From: Marinobacterium rhizophilum DSM 18822
Lineage (GTDB): Bacteria; Pseudomonadota; Gammaproteobacteria; Pseudomonadales; Balneatricaceae
NCBI RefSeq assembly: GCF_000378045.1
Contig: NZ_KB899116.1
Coordinates: forward strand, 1-62,067
DNA: 62,067 nt
Direction: 5' to 3'
Shown here: piece after piece, positions 39,569-49,980 of the stretch
Layout of the letters: the number at the start of each line of letters is the position of its first letter
Position numbering within the stretch: the first letter of the stretch is position 1
Made by a program: the position numbers and the translations under genes
The notes under the pieces: model-generated
What the model was told of the DNA's origin: nothing
The model's database searches: none
The model's input: only the letters and a program-made list of their open reading frames with translations

Positions 39569-40461
39569 AGGCCTCCTTGACCCGCGGACCACGGCAGTCC
39601 GCGGGTTTTGGGGATGTGCTCCATATTCCAGTGTTCGATGCTCCACCGCAACAATTCGCTGGCGCTGGCATCGCGTAGTTCAGCCGGCGGGTGCTGGCCG
39701 AGAAACTCGAGCGCCGCCAGCAGTGCCGGTACCGGGTTGAGCGCATCCAGCGCCGGGGCATGCGTTTGCTTGCTGAGCTTCTGCCCGCTGGCGGAGGTTG
39801 CGACCGGGATATGGGCATAGGCCGGCTGCGCGTATCCCAGGTAGCGCTGCAGCTGAATCTGGCAGGGGGTTTCGTCGAGCAGGTCGCTGCCGCGTACCAC
39901 GTGGCTGATGCCCTGCAAGGCATCGTCTACCACCACGGCAAGCTGATAGGCGAACAACCCATCACGGCGCTGGATCACGAAGTCGCCGTGCGCCCGCGCC
40001 AGGTCGTAGTGGTGAGTGCTTTGAATGGCGTCCTGCAGCCTGATAACGCCCGCTTCGCAGCGCGCGCGTATGGCACAGGCCTCGGCACGAGGCGGATGTT
40101 GCGCAAGGCAGTGACCATCATAACGAATGCTGCCGGTACGCGTGAATATCTGCTTGCGTGAACATGAGCAGCGGTAGGCCAGCTGTTGCTGCAGCAGCTG
40201 GTCAATGACGTCGTGATAAAATTCGCTGCGCTGACTCTGGTACAGCACTTCACCGTCCCATTCGAAGCCGAATGCTTCCAGGGTCGAGAGAATCAGGGCG
40301 CTGGCGCCAGGCTGTTCACGCGGCGGGTCGAGATCTTCGATACGGACAAGCCATTGACCCTGACGGGCGCGGGCATCCGCATAACTGGCAAGGGCTGCCA
40401 GTAGAGAACCGAAGTGAAGTGGGCCGGTTGGAGATGGGGCGAAACGTCCGATATAGCGCAA
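39541..40461 (-). CDS. gluQ: Glutamyl-Q tRNA(Asp) synthetase
   Basis: GluQRS attaches glutamate to queuosine at position 34 of tRNA-Asp. The 306 residues resemble a glutamyl-tRNA synthetase catalytic core without anticodon domain: GRFAPSPTGPLHFGSLLAAL (HIGH-like), RIEDLDPPRE, zinc-site cysteines in YRCSCSRKQI, and the GQKLSKQTHAPA equivalent of KMSKS. It follows dksA by about 53 bases, the dksA-gluQ order common in gammaproteobacteria, and overlaps cbrX at its 3' end. The queD-like gene at 25 kb may provide a queuosine precursor. Confidence 0.95.
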   Translation of the reverse strand: MRYIGRFAPSPTGPLHFGSLLAALASYADARARQGQWLVRIEDLDPPREQPGASALILSTLEAFGFEWDGEVLYQSQRSEFYHDVIDQLLQQQLAYRCSCSRKQIFTRTGSIRYDGHCLAQHPPRAEACAIRARCEAGVIRLQDAIQSTHHYDLARAHGDFVIQRRDGLFAYQLAVVVDDALQGISHVVRGSDLLDETPCQIQLQRYLGYAQPAYAHIPVATSASGQKLSKQTHAPALDALNPVPALLAALEFLGQHPPAELRDASASELLRWSIEHWNMEHIPKTRGLPWSAGQGGLCICTAPPC

Positions 40462-40514
40462 GGGTCAGGGTCCTACGCTGTATCCGGCCGCCTGGGCGGC
40501 CGGTGCAGGATGGG

Positions 40515-40943
40515 TCAGCCGCCGAGCTGCTTTTCCTTGATTTCCGCCAGCGTTTTGCAGTCGATGCAAAGCGTTGCGGTAGGCCGTGCCTCAAGGCGAC
40601 GAATGCCTATTTCAATGCCGCAGGCATCGCAGAAACCGTATTCATCTTCGTCGATGCGCTCAACCGCTTCGTCTATCTTGCGGATCAGCTTGCGCTCACG
40701 ATCGCGGGTGCGCAGTTCGAGGCTGAATTCCTCTTCCTGGCTGGCGCGGTCACTGGGATCGGCAAAGTTGGATGCTTCTTCCTGCAAATGATGGATAGTG
40801 CTGTCTACTTCTTCCATCAACTGCCGTTTCCAGGCATTCAGAATCTGTCGAAAATGCTCGCGATGAGCATCGCACATGTACTCTTCGCCCGTATCGAGAT
40901 CGTAGGGCTTAAAGTGCGTAAACTGAGAATCATTTGTTGGCAT
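40515..40943 (-). CDS. dksA: RNA polymerase-binding factor DksA
   Basis: DksA binds the polymerase secondary channel and, with ppGpp, represses rRNA promoters such as those at the right end of this window. The 142-residue protein has the coiled-coil domain with the tip motif FADPSDRASQEEEFSLELR (conserved acidic residues) and a four-cysteine zinc finger (FCDACGIEIG and LCIDCKTLAE), so it is the zinc-binding DksA form. The extreme N-terminus is shorter than in E. coli. A GC-rich inverted repeat (40484-40503) follows the stop without a T tract. Confidence 0.97.
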   Translation of the reverse strand: MPTNDSQFTHFKPYDLDTGEEYMCDAHREHFRQILNAWKRQLMEEVDSTIHHLQEEASNFADPSDRASQEEEFSLELRTRDRERKLIRKIDEAVERIDEDEYGFCDACGIEIGIRRLEARPTATLCIDCKTLAEIKEKQLGG

Positions 40944-41168
40944 AGTCTCGCCTCACGTCTCCGAGTCCTCCGAACTGTTACAGCCCGGTTCGGTTATCCC
41001 TATCTGCCTAAAGCCGTGCAACCGCCGGCACTGGAAGGCGACGAAGTTACCAGAACCCTTTTCATTAGGCTAGCCTTTATAACCAAATTCGCCAGTGCAG
41101 CCATGGTAGCGCCACAGGGGGGCTGGGGCGTTATAATCCTGAGCTTTTAGGCAAAGGGGCAGACGCAG

Positions 41169-42332
41169 ATGGCAGCGCGCTGGAGTGATCGGGTCGGTGA
41201 TATCGACTCCTTCAAGGTGATGGATTTGCTAAGGCGGGCTCGCGAACTGGAAGCCCTGGGGCATGATGTGGTGCATATGGAAGTCGGGGAGCCGGACTTC
41301 CCAACCGCCGCACCGATCGTCGAGGCAGCCCGGGTGGCGATTGATCAGGGGCATACCCAGTACACGCCTTCCACCGGCATTCCGGAGCTGCGTGAGGCAA
41401 TCGCGGCTTTTTATCAGCAGCGCTATGGCCTCGATATCGCGCCGCAGCGCATTATCGTCACCGCCGGTGCATCCGGCGCGCTGCTGATGGTGTTTGCATT
41501 GCTGGCCAATCCGGGTCAGACCTTCATGATGAGCGATCCGGGATATCCCTGTAACCGGCAGTTTCTGCGCCTGGTAGAAGCTCGCGCTCAGCTGGTGCCG
41601 GTGGATGCCGATTGCAATTTTCAGCTGACGCCGCAGCGGGTTAGTGAGTACTGGCACCCCGATACGGCGGGAGTCCTGCTGGCGTCGCCCGCCAACCCCA
41701 CGGGTTCCGTGTTGAGCAAAGCAGAACTGGCGGCACTGGCCGAGGCTGTGCGACAGCAGGGCGGTCACCTGGTGGTGGATGAGTTGTACCACGGTTTGAC
41801 CTACGGTTTTGAGGCGCCGAGTGTGTTGCAGGTGGACCCGCAGGCATTCGTGATAAACAGCTTTTCAAAGTATTTCGGCATGACGGGCTGGCGGCTTGGC
41901 TGGATCGTTGCCCCGGAGCAAGCGGTGCCGGAACTGGAGAAGCTGGCGCAGAATCTCTACATTTCCCCGACGACAATCTCGCAGCATGCCGCCCTGGCGG
42001 CCTTCAAGCCCGAAACCCTGGAGATCCTGGAAGCACGCCGGCGTGAATTTGGCGCACGACGTGACCGTCTGGTCTGCGGCCTGCGCGAGCTGGGCCTGGG
42101 GATTCCGGTGGCGCCCGAGGGGGCTTTCTATGTGTATGCCGATGTCAGTTCCATCACCGATAATGCGTTTGAATTCTGCTGGGATCTGCTCGAGTCTGAG
42201 CACCTGGCCGTAACGCCCGGACTGGACTTCGGCCAGTATCGGGCAAATGATTTTATCCGCTTTTCCTATACCACCAGCCTGGCGCGCATTGAACTTGGAC
42301 TGGAGCGCCTGCGACGGCGGCTGGCGCGCTGA
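41169..42332 (+). CDS. PLP-dependent class I/II aminotransferase
   Basis: A 387-residue fold-type I aminotransferase. Visible motifs are [35 protein letters not shown] (substrate/PLP Asn), VVDELYHGL (Asp holding the pyridine nitrogen), and the PLP-lysine motif [17 protein letters not shown]. Substrate cannot be told from sequence; aspartate, alanine or aromatic donors are possible. AAAGGGG lies about ten bases before the ATG. A TATAAT lies at 41132-41137, but its -35 is poor. It is divergent from dksA and its stop shares one base with the sfsA start; this neighbourhood is conserved in pseudomonads. Confidence 0.93.
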   Translation: MAARWSDRVGDIDSFKVMDLLRRARELEALGHDVVHMEVGEPDFPTAAPIVEAARVAIDQGHTQYTPSTGIPELREAIAAFYQQRYGLDIAPQRIIVTAGASGALLMVFALLANPGQTFMMSDPGYPCNRQFLRLVEARAQLVPVDADCNFQLTPQRVSEYWHPDTAGVLLASPANPTGSVLSKAELAALAEAVRQQGGHLVVDELYHGLTYGFEAPSVLQVDPQAFVINSFSKYFGMTGWRLGWIVAPEQAVPELEKLAQNLYISPTTISQHAALAAFKPETLEILEARRREFGARRDRLVCGLRELGLGIPVAPEGAFYVYADVSSITDNAFEFCWDLLESEHLAVTPGLDFGQYRANDFIRFSYTTSLARIELGLERLRRRLAR

Positions 42333-43036
42333 TGCAGCTGACCGACCTGATCGAGGGGCGCCTGGTGCGTCGCTACAAGCGCTTTCTGGCTGACGTCGAG
42401 TTGCCGGATGGACGCTGTGTCACGGTGCACTGCCCCAATACGGGGTCGATGCGTAACTGTGCCGAGCCGGGCAGCCGGGTCTGGTTGACGGACTCGGCCA
42501 ATCCCAAACGCAAGTACCCGCTCGGATGGGAGCTGGTGGAAGTGGAGGGGCGTCACCTGGCGTCAGTCAATACCGGACGTGCCAACTCTCTGGTGCGCGA
42601 AGCCATCGAGCAGGGGCAGATTGAGCCTCTGGCGGGCTATCGCAGCATTCGTCAGGAGGTTCCCTACGGCGCAGAGCGCAGCCGAATTGATCTGCTGCTC
42701 AGTGAGGGCGTCGCGGCCGATGCCTGGGTTGAGATCAAGAACGTGACGTTGCTCGAGTCGAATGGCTGGGGCAGTTTTCCCGATGCGGTGACGCTGCGGG
42801 GACAAAAGCACCTGCGCGAACTGATGCTGCTGGCGCAACAGGATGTGCGTGCAGTGCTGCTGTTCTGTGTGCCGCATGGCGGCATCGAGCGGGTACGACC
42901 GGCAGATGATATCGACCCGGCTTACGGTCGTCTGCTGCGTCAGGCGCGGGATTGCGGCGTGGAGCTGCTGGCCTGGGGAGCGACGCCGACAACGCAGGAG
43001 CTGGTGCTGAATCGTCGGCTGGAGGTGGTGCTGTAA
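42332..43036 (+). CDS. sfsA: SfsA family DNA-binding/nuclease-like protein
   Basis: SfsA was first linked to sugar fermentation regulation in E. coli; its biochemical role is unsettled, and its fold contains a PD-(D/E)XK-type nuclease core. The 234 residues have the OB-like N-terminus ([19 protein letters not shown]), [15 protein letters not shown], and core residues in [12 protein letters not shown] and [12 protein letters not shown]. Length is normal. The ATG overlaps the aminotransferase stop (TGATG), so the pair are co-translated. Confidence 0.95.
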   Translation: MQLTDLIEGRLVRRYKRFLADVELPDGRCVTVHCPNTGSMRNCAEPGSRVWLTDSANPKRKYPLGWELVEVEGRHLASVNTGRANSLVREAIEQGQIEPLAGYRSIRQEVPYGAERSRIDLLLSEGVAADAWVEIKNVTLLESNGWGSFPDAVTLRGQKHLRELMLLAQQDVRAVLLFCVPHGGIERVRPADDIDPAYGRLLRQARDCGVELLAWGATPTTQELVLNRRLEVVL

Positions 43037-43059
43037 CGCGCTCAAAGGCACCCAGGGCC

Positions 43060-43374
43060 TCAGAGCAGGATGATCTGTCCGTCGACCTGAGTAAATGCCA
43101 CCGCGGTCAGCGCCTGGCCATTGCAGGGGCCGGCGATACACTCTCCGGTGTCGATCTTGAACAGGGCGCCGTGGGTGGCGCACTGGATGAAATTACCCTC
43201 GAAGTCGAAAAACTGGTCTGGTTGCCATTCGAGCTCGACACCCCGGTGCGGGCAGCGATTCTCGTACACGAAAAAACGTTCGTTATGATGCACGGCGACC
43301 AGCGCGCGGCCGTCCAGGTTAAAGCCGCGGGCGCTTTGGCTCGGGATCTCGCAGGTCTTGCACAGGACTGTCAT
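43060..43374 (-). CDS. Small Rieske [2Fe-2S] protein
   Basis: From ATG 43374 the product is 104 residues and consists of a single Rieske domain: CPHRG (Cys-x-His) followed 17 residues later by CATH (Cys-x2-His), the four cluster ligands. A second CxxC (LCKTC) lies at the N-terminus. Small soluble Rieske ferredoxins of this kind pass electrons to oxygenases or serve unknown roles; no oxygenase is adjacent. It converges with sfsA (23 bases between stops) and is divergent from the tonB-like gene, with which it shares a short promoter region. Confidence 0.88.
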   Translation of the reverse strand: MTVLCKTCEIPSQSARGFNLDGRALVAVHHNERFFVYENRCPHRGVELEWQPDQFFDFEGNFIQCATHGALFKIDTGECIAGPCNGQALTAVAFTQVDGQIILL

Positions 43375-43485
43375 ATCTATTCCAACGTGAATGGCGATAA
43401 CGCGTACTTGAGGCCTGTTCACCCACAACCGGGCAGGTGGCCTCTATAATGCGCGTTGACGAATGCTAAGAGAGCCGGATCCCGC

Positions 43486-44280
<795 letters not shown>

Positions 44281-44290
44281 CCCCGATTCG

Positions 44291-45298
44291 ATGATATCTA
44301 GTGTATGTCTGTCCGCAAACCGGCTGGGTCTGCTGTTATGGCTGCTGTTTCTGCCCGTGGTGCTCGCTTCTCTCTGGGTTGGCCCCGTGTCGCTGTCTTT
44401 CGATGCACTGTTACAGCCCGGTTCACGGGACTGGCTGATTCTGTTTGAGCTGCGTTTGCCGCGACTGGTGATGTCGCTGGCGGCGGGGGCGGTGCTGGCC
44501 ATTACCGGGGCATCGATTCAGGCACTGTTTCGCAATTCACTGGCCGATCCTGGCTTGATCGGCATCAGTGCCGGGGCGGCACTGGCGGCGGTGGCCGTGC
44601 TGGTGTTCGGTGGAGCCTGGCTGCTGGGCCCGTTTGGACCGGTTTTGGTGCCGTTGGCTGCCTTTGCCGGCGGTGTTCTGGTGACGGTGCTGGTGCTGCG
44701 TATTGCACGTACGCCGCAGGGCGTATCGGTGACCACCATGCTGCTGGCGGGCATTGCACTCAACAGCATTGCGGCGGCGGCCATCGGTATCATGAAATAT
44801 TTCAGCGATGAGCTATCGTTGCGTCAGGTGACCTTCTGGTTGCTGGGTAACTTGCACAGCACAGACTGGAGCAGTGCGCTGCTGCTGATGGCAATTGGTG
44901 CGCCGGTAGTGGCATTGCTGCTTCGGGAAGGGCAGCAACTCAACCTTCTGCTTCTCGGAGAATCCCAGGCACGGTTGCTCGGTGTGGTGACCTCACGTCT
45001 GCGTGGTCGGCTGATACTGCTGGTTGCTCTGGGCGTCGGTACGGTGGTGTCGCTCGGAGGTCTGATCGGCTTTATTGGGCTGGTGGTGCCGCACCTGGTG
45101 CGGTTGTTGTGTGGGCCTGACAACCGGGCGTTGTTGCCGCTATCGGCGCTGCTCGGCGCACTGCTGCTGACACTGGCGGATATAATGGCACGGCTGCTGG
45201 TCAGCCCGGCAGAATTGCCTATCGGTATCGTCACGGCGCTGATTGGCGGGCCTTTCTTTCTCAGTATGATTCTGTATCGGCAACGGGGGCGCACATGA
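44291..45298 (+). CDS. FecCD-family ABC permease (hemin/siderophore/cobalamin type)
   Basis: A 335-residue inner-membrane permease with about ten helices, typical of BtuC/HmuU. It has LRLPRLVMSLAAGAVLAITGASIQALFRNSLADPGLIGISAGAALAAV near 45-95 and the coupling region VSLGGLIGFIGLVVPHLVRLLCGPDNR. Import of an iron chelate, hemin or cobalamin is expected. It starts ten bases after tonB and overlaps the ATPase gene by four bases. No substrate-binding protein gene accompanies it here, so the substrate is inferred only from its partner ATPase. Confidence 0.9.
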   Translation: MISSVCLSANRLGLLLWLLFLPVVLASLWVGPVSLSFDALLQPGSRDWLILFELRLPRLVMSLAAGAVLAITGASIQALFRNSLADPGLIGISAGAALAAVAVLVFGGAWLLGPFGPVLVPLAAFAGGVLVTVLVLRIARTPQGVSVTTMLLAGIALNSIAAAAIGIMKYFSDELSLRQVTFWLLGNLHSTDWSSALLLMAIGAPVVALLLREGQQLNLLLLGESQARLLGVVTSRLRGRLILLVALGVGTVVSLGGLIGFIGLVVPHLVRLLCGPDNRALLPLSALLGALLLTLADIMARLLVSPAELPIGIVTALIGGPFFLSMILYRQRGRT

Positions 45299-46077
45299 CG
45301 CTGCAGGCCGGTGGTTTGACCCTGCTGCGCAACGGCAGGGCGCTGTTGCAGTCGGTGGATGTAGCCCTGCGTGCGGGCTCTCTGACGGTGATGCTGGGAC
45401 CCAATGGCGCGGGAAAATCCACCTTGTTGCATGTGCTGGCGGGGCTGGAACTGCCAGAGGAAGGCTTTATCCGTCTGGGCGGCCGGCCGCTGACTGCGCT
45501 CCCCAGCATTGAACGCGCCCGCCAACTGGCGGTCATGACCCAGGATCAGCCGCTGGATTTTCCCTTTGGTGTAGAGGAGGTCGTGTTGCTGGGGGCTTAT
45601 CCACTGGGGCTGGGGCGTGCCGAGGAGCGGGCGCACTGTCAGGGCTGGCTGCAGCGACTCGAACTGCAACACCTCTCGCGGCGCAATTATCTGAGTCTAT
45701 CCGGAGGTGAACAGCAGCGGGTGCAGCTGGCGCGCGTGCTGGCCCAGTGTGGCGAGCAGACAACGGCGCTGTTGCTGGATGAGCCGGTCAGCGCAATGGA
45801 TCTGAGGCACCAGCATCTGTGCCTGCAGCAGTTGCGGGCACTGGCGAATGCGGGGGCTGCGGTACTGGTGATTCTGCATGATCTGGCGCTTACGGCGCTT
45901 TATGCCGATGAGGTACTGCTGCTGAAAAAGGGTCGGGTACTGGTGCAGGGCCCCATGCGGCAGGCCATGACCGCGCCGCATTTGAGTGCGCTGTTCGACG
46001 TCCGTGTCGAGGTCAGTTTGCAGCAGGGCGTGCCGCGCTTCAGTTCGTCACTCCCGAACAACGCCGTCCCGCTTTAG
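45295..46077 (+). CDS. HmuV-like hemin ABC transporter ATPase
   Basis: The 260-residue nucleotide-binding subunit has Walker A GPNGAGKST, Q-loop MTQDQ, the ABC signature LSGGEQQRVQLAR, Walker B ALLLDEPVSAMDLRHQH and the switch His in ILHDLAL. LDEPVSAMDLRHQ and the overall length are characteristic of HmuV-type hemin importers more than BtuD. Its ATG lies in the permease stop (ATGA). Its last 30 bases overlap the converging APH/kinase gene. Confidence 0.88.
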   Translation: MTLQAGGLTLLRNGRALLQSVDVALRAGSLTVMLGPNGAGKSTLLHVLAGLELPEEGFIRLGGRPLTALPSIERARQLAVMTQDQPLDFPFGVEEVVLLGAYPLGLGRAEERAHCQGWLQRLELQHLSRRNYLSLSGGEQQRVQLARVLAQCGEQTTALLLDEPVSAMDLRHQHLCLQQLRALANAGAAVLVILHDLALTALYADEVLLLKKGRVLVQGPMRQAMTAPHLSALFDVRVEVSLQQGVPRFSSSLPNNAVPL

Positions 46078-47577
46078 CCGGTCTGTCAGCAGATCCAGCG
46101 CTTCGTCATCATCGGTATAGACGGCCACGGTACGCTCGAGCTCACCATCCTGCAGTGGATGCTGCATCTTTTTTTGTTGATGCATGACGGCCACGTCGGC
46201 ATCGGATGCATCCAGGCCTTTGGCTTTTCTTCGCTTGAGACGGGCTTCGATCAGCTTCTGTTCACAATGACAGCTGATAATACGGAAGGGTACACCCAGA
46301 GATGCGGCCAGCTCGGCATAACTGGTGCGCGGCCGCTGGCGAATAAAGGTGGCATCGACCACGACGGTGTAACCGGCCCGCAGCATTTCGCGGGTGGTTT
46401 CAAACAGCTGGTGGTAGGTGCGGATATTCATCTCCTGGCCGTACAGCTCCAGTTTCCCGCCCTTGAGGCTCAGCTCGCGGTAGAGGCGCTTGCGTTCGAT
46501 GTCGGAGCGAATGCGGATGGCGTCGATACGTTCGACCAGCTGGCCGCTGATGTAGCTCTTGCCACTGCCGGACAGGCCGTGCATCAGCAGCAGCGCCGGT
46601 TGGGGCCGGCGGGCGTAATGTTGCGCCAGTCTGAGGTAGCGGCGGAAGGTTTCGAGGTCGGGGTTATCTCCGAGCATCGCTACCTTGGCCCGGACCATGG
46701 CGCGGTAGGCCTTGTAAAAATTAAGCAGTTTTAATGCTTTATAGTCGCCAGTCAGTTCGAGATAGCGGTTTAGCAGGCGGTGGGCCCAGCGGAACTGGCC
46801 GTTGGCCTCCAGGTCCATCAGCAGGAATGCCAGGTCGCAGATCGTGTCTATCCAGCGGAACTGCAGGTTGAACTCGATACAGTCGAACAGCCGGAGTTTG
46901 TCGTTAAACAGGGTGATGTTGGCCAGGTGCAGGTCGCCGTGGCATTCGCGGACATGACCCTCGGCCTTGCGCTGGCGGAAGACCTGGGTCAGGTCACGAA
47001 ATTCCTGCGCCGTCTGTTGCGAGAGCTGCTGCACCGCAGACCAGTCTTCGGGATCCGTCAGCACATCGCGCAGGTGCAGGAAGTTGTCCGAGACAACCTC
47101 CCAAATGGTCTCCGGTTCACCCCAGGGGCTGTCCGAGGCGACGATGGGCAAGGCGGTGTGGAAATGCGCAATCTGCTGCGCCAGGCTGTCGATCCAGGCG
47201 GGCTCGAAGCGTTTCTGCTGCAGTAGCAGATCGAGTCGCAGTGAAGTATCAAACTGGTGCATGCGCACGGCGTACTCGAAGGGTTCATCTTCGCCGTTGA
47301 TGCGGGGGTGCTGCGGGGTGCCAGTGATGGCGACGACCTCCAGATAGAGGTCCGGTGCCTGGCGGCGATTCAGGCGCAGCTCCTCCTCACAGAAATGCTG
47401 TCGTTTCTTGAGGGTGGTGAAATCCAGAAAACCGAAGTCGACCGGCTTCTTCACCTTGTAGGCATAGTCGCCGGTGAGCAGGAGCCAGGAGATATGCGTC
47501 TCGATGACGCGAATGTCCTTGGTCGGATGCGGGTACGCCGCAGGGTCACAAAGTGATTGAATAAATTCAGGAAACAT
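46048..47577 (-). CDS. APH-like kinase fused to P-loop kinase
   Basis: A 509-residue two-domain protein. Residues 1 to about 330 resemble aminoglycoside phosphotransferase/choline-kinase-like enzymes with the catalytic loop CHGDLHLANITLF and metal Asp in LRLFDCIEFN. Residues about 335 to 509 are an AAA_33/zeta-toxin-like P-loop kinase with Walker A MHGLSGSGKSY and a late RIRSDIERKR. Proteins of this build are common beside mrcB in pseudomonads; their substrate is unknown and real antibiotic resistance is not implied. It is divergent from mrcB (45 bases) and converges with the ABC ATPase gene, overlapping it by 30 bases. Confidence 0.85.
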   Translation of the reverse strand: MFPEFIQSLCDPAAYPHPTKDIRVIETHISWLLLTGDYAYKVKKPVDFGFLDFTTLKKRQHFCEEELRLNRRQAPDLYLEVVAITGTPQHPRINGEDEPFEYAVRMHQFDTSLRLDLLLQQKRFEPAWIDSLAQQIAHFHTALPIVASDSPWGEPETIWEVVSDNFLHLRDVLTDPEDWSAVQQLSQQTAQEFRDLTQVFRQRKAEGHVRECHGDLHLANITLFNDKLRLFDCIEFNLQFRWIDTICDLAFLLMDLEANGQFRWAHRLLNRYLELTGDYKALKLLNFYKAYRAMVRAKVAMLGDNPDLETFRRYLRLAQHYARRPQPALLLMHGLSGSGKSYISGQLVERIDAIRIRSDIERKRLYRELSLKGGKLELYGQEMNIRTYHQLFETTREMLRAGYTVVVDATFIRQRPRTSYAELAASLGVPFRIISCHCEQKLIEARLKRRKAKGLDASDADVAVMHQQKKMQHPLQDGELERTVAVYTDDDEALDLLTDRLKRDGVVRE

Positions 47578-47622
47578 AGAATCCCGGTATCGCGCAATTA
47601 GGTAAGGAATTATACTGAGCTG

Positions 47623-49977
47623 ATGACAAAAAAGAGAGCCTCCGCTGCAAAACCTTCCCGTTCCGGAGCCAGGCGCAAGCCTGTTAGCAAGCGTCCACGG
47701 GGACGTTTTTGGCCTTCCCTGTTTAAATTCCTTTTTAAACTGACACTCGTTATGAGTGTCTTTGCTGCCATTGGCATGGCCTATCTGGACATGCAGGTTC
47801 GTAGCAAGTTTGAAGGTAAACGCTGGGCATTACCAGCCAAGGTATATGCCCGTCCGCTCGAACTGTACCCGGGGCAGCCCCTGGCGATGAATGACCTCAA
47901 GGCGGAACTGACCAGTCTCGGTTACCGTTTTGTGCGCAGCGCTAGTGCACCGGGTCTTGCGGAGTGGGCCAGTTCCCGCGCCCGGGTTTATACCCGGGGC
48001 TTTACCTTCCCCGACGGATTTGAGCCGTCGCGGCAGCTATTGCTGGATTTTAGCGGTGAGAACCTGAGTCGCATCATGGATGAAGACGGCCGCACCTTGC
48101 CACTGGCACGGCTGGAGCCCTTGCTGGTGGGCGGAATTTACCCCAACAGTAATGAAGACCGTGATCTGATCCGGCTGCAGGAGGCGCCGCCCTACCTGGC
48201 TGAGGCGCTGATCGGTATCGAGGACCGCAGCTTTTACGATCATCACGGCATCTCGTTCAAGGGCATTGCTCGAGCGATGTGGGTCAACTTTCAGGCCGGC
48301 CGCTTTGTGCAGGGTGGCAGTACCCTGACGCAGCAGCTGATCAAGAATTTCTACCTCACAGCGGATCGCACGCTACTGCGCAAGCTCACCGAAATTCCCA
48401 TGGCGGTATTGCTGGAACTGCATTACGGCAAGGACGAGATCCTGGAGGCCTACCTTAACGAGGTCTATCTGGGACAGTCCGGTGCCCGCGCCGTGCACGG
48501 TTTCGGCTTGGCGAGCCAATATTACTTTGGCCGTCCGCTGCAGGAACTGCAGCTGCATCAGGTGGCACTGCTGGCCGGGCTGGTGAAGGGACCGTCCTTC
48601 TATGATCCGCGTCGCCACCCTGCGCGGGCGAAGGAACGCCGCGACCTGGTGCTGACGATTCTGGCCGAGCGTAATGTTATCAGCCCGCAGCAGCTGGCCC
48701 AGGCCCAGGCCGAAGACCTGGATGTGGTAAAGGAAAAGAATCTGCACAAGGGGGCCTACCCGGCCTATCTGGACCTGGTGAAGCGGCAGCTGCGTGAAGA
48801 TTACCGCGATGAAGACCTGAGCTCCGAGGGGCTGCGGGTCTTTACCAGCATGGATCCGGTGGTTCAGGGGCGTGCCGAAGAGGCGCTGGTGGCCACCATG
48901 GCCAAGCTGGAAAAACGCTACGGAAAGCGGGTCGACGGCCTGGAAGGCAGTATGGTAGTGACGGATCCGCAGACCGGCGATGCGCTGGCGCTGATCGGCG
49001 GCCGTGATACCCGCTTTCAGGGATTTAACCGGGCACTGGATGCAGTGCGCCCCATCGGCTCCCTGGTAAAGCCGGCGGTCTATCTCGCAGCGCTGGAGCA
49101 GGGCTATACCCTGGCCAGTCCACTGGAGGATAATGCACTGCGGGTCAAGCTGCCGAACGGCGACCTGTGGGAACCCAACAACTTTGACAAAAAGTCCCAT
49201 GGGCTTGTCCCGCTGCACAGGGCGCTGGCGTTGTCGTACAATCTGGCCACCGCCAAACTGGGCATGGACATCGGTGTCGAACGGGTCGTGGACATGCTGC
49301 ACCGGCTGGGCATTGAGCGCGACCTGAATGCCTATCCTTCGTTGTTGCTGGGCGGTCAGGGCATGTCGCCGTTTGAAGTCGCGGGTATGTATCAGACCAT
49401 CGCGGCTAACGGGTTCCAGACACCGCTGCGGGCGATTCGCATGGTGACCGATGCCCAGGGGCAGGAGCTGTCTCGCTATCCGTTCCAGGTGCGCCAGACG
49501 GTACCGGTGGAAATGGTGCACCTGATTCAGTACGCCATGCAGGAAGTTGCCCGCGAGGGTACGGCGCGGTCCGTATACAATCAGCTGCCGGCCAACCTGA
49601 ACGTGGCAGGCAAGACGGGTACGTCAAACGACCAGCGCGACAGCTGGTTTGCCGGCTTTACCGGCAACCGCCTGGCGGTGGTCTGGCTGGGCCGGGATGA
49701 CAACTCGCAGTTGCCGCTTACCGGCTCCAGCGGCGCACTCCAGGTATGGACCGACTTCATGCGTCGGGAGCAGCCTCAGCCCTATCTGGCACGGATGCCG
49801 GACGGTATTGAGTATGTCTGGGTAGATGAAGCAACGGGGTTGCGTTCGGATCAGCGCTGCGAAGGCTCCCGTCAGTTGCCGTTTTTGTATGGCACTGCAC
49901 CGCAGCAATCCGTAGACTGCGGCTTCAACGATCCGGTCGGAGAATCCCTTGAGTGGTTCAGAAACTGGTTTAGATAG
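47623..49977 (+). CDS. mrcB: Penicillin-binding protein 1B
   Basis: A bifunctional class A PBP that polymerises glycan strands and cross-links peptides. The 784 residues show a basic cytoplasmic N-terminus, one transmembrane helix (about 36-58), the UB2H regulatory domain (about 70-160), glycosyltransferase 51 with IEDRSFYDHHGISFKGI and GGSTLTQQLIKN, and the transpeptidase with SxxK in RPIGSLVKP, SYN in ALSYNLATAK and KTG in AGKTGTSNDQRDSWF. UB2H marks PBP1B rather than PBP1A. The next gene encodes a candidate lipoprotein activator. Confidence 0.96.
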   Translation: MTKKRASAAKPSRSGARRKPVSKRPRGRFWPSLFKFLFKLTLVMSVFAAIGMAYLDMQVRSKFEGKRWALPAKVYARPLELYPGQPLAMNDLKAELTSLGYRFVRSASAPGLAEWASSRARVYTRGFTFPDGFEPSRQLLLDFSGENLSRIMDEDGRTLPLARLEPLLVGGIYPNSNEDRDLIRLQEAPPYLAEALIGIEDRSFYDHHGISFKGIARAMWVNFQAGRFVQGGSTLTQQLIKNFYLTADRTLLRKLTEIPMAVLLELHYGKDEILEAYLNEVYLGQSGARAVHGFGLASQYYFGRPLQELQLHQVALLAGLVKGPSFYDPRRHPARAKERRDLVLTILAERNVISPQQLAQAQAEDLDVVKEKNLHKGAYPAYLDLVKRQLREDYRDEDLSSEGLRVFTSMDPVVQGRAEEALVATMAKLEKRYGKRVDGLEGSMVVTDPQTGDALALIGGRDTRFQGFNRALDAVRPIGSLVKPAVYLAALEQGYTLASPLEDNALRVKLPNGDLWEPNNFDKKSHGLVPLHRALALSYNLATAKLGMDIGVERVVDMLHRLGIERDLNAYPSLLLGGQGMSPFEVAGMYQTIAANGFQTPLRAIRMVTDAQGQELSRYPFQVRQTVPVEMVHLIQYAMQEVAREGTARSVYNQLPANLNVAGKTGTSNDQRDSWFAGFTGNRLAVVWLGRDDNSQLPLTGSSGALQVWTDFMRREQPQPYLARMPDGIEYVWVDEATGLRSDQRCEGSRQLPFLYGTAPQQSVDCGFNDPVGESLEWFRNWFR

Positions 49978-49980
49978 GAA

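Noticed and set aside
46048-47577. Aminoglycoside resistance gene
   Set aside because: The APH-like domain is fused to a P-loop kinase and sits in a conserved housekeeping neighbourhood beside mrcB. This family is not a known resistance determinant.
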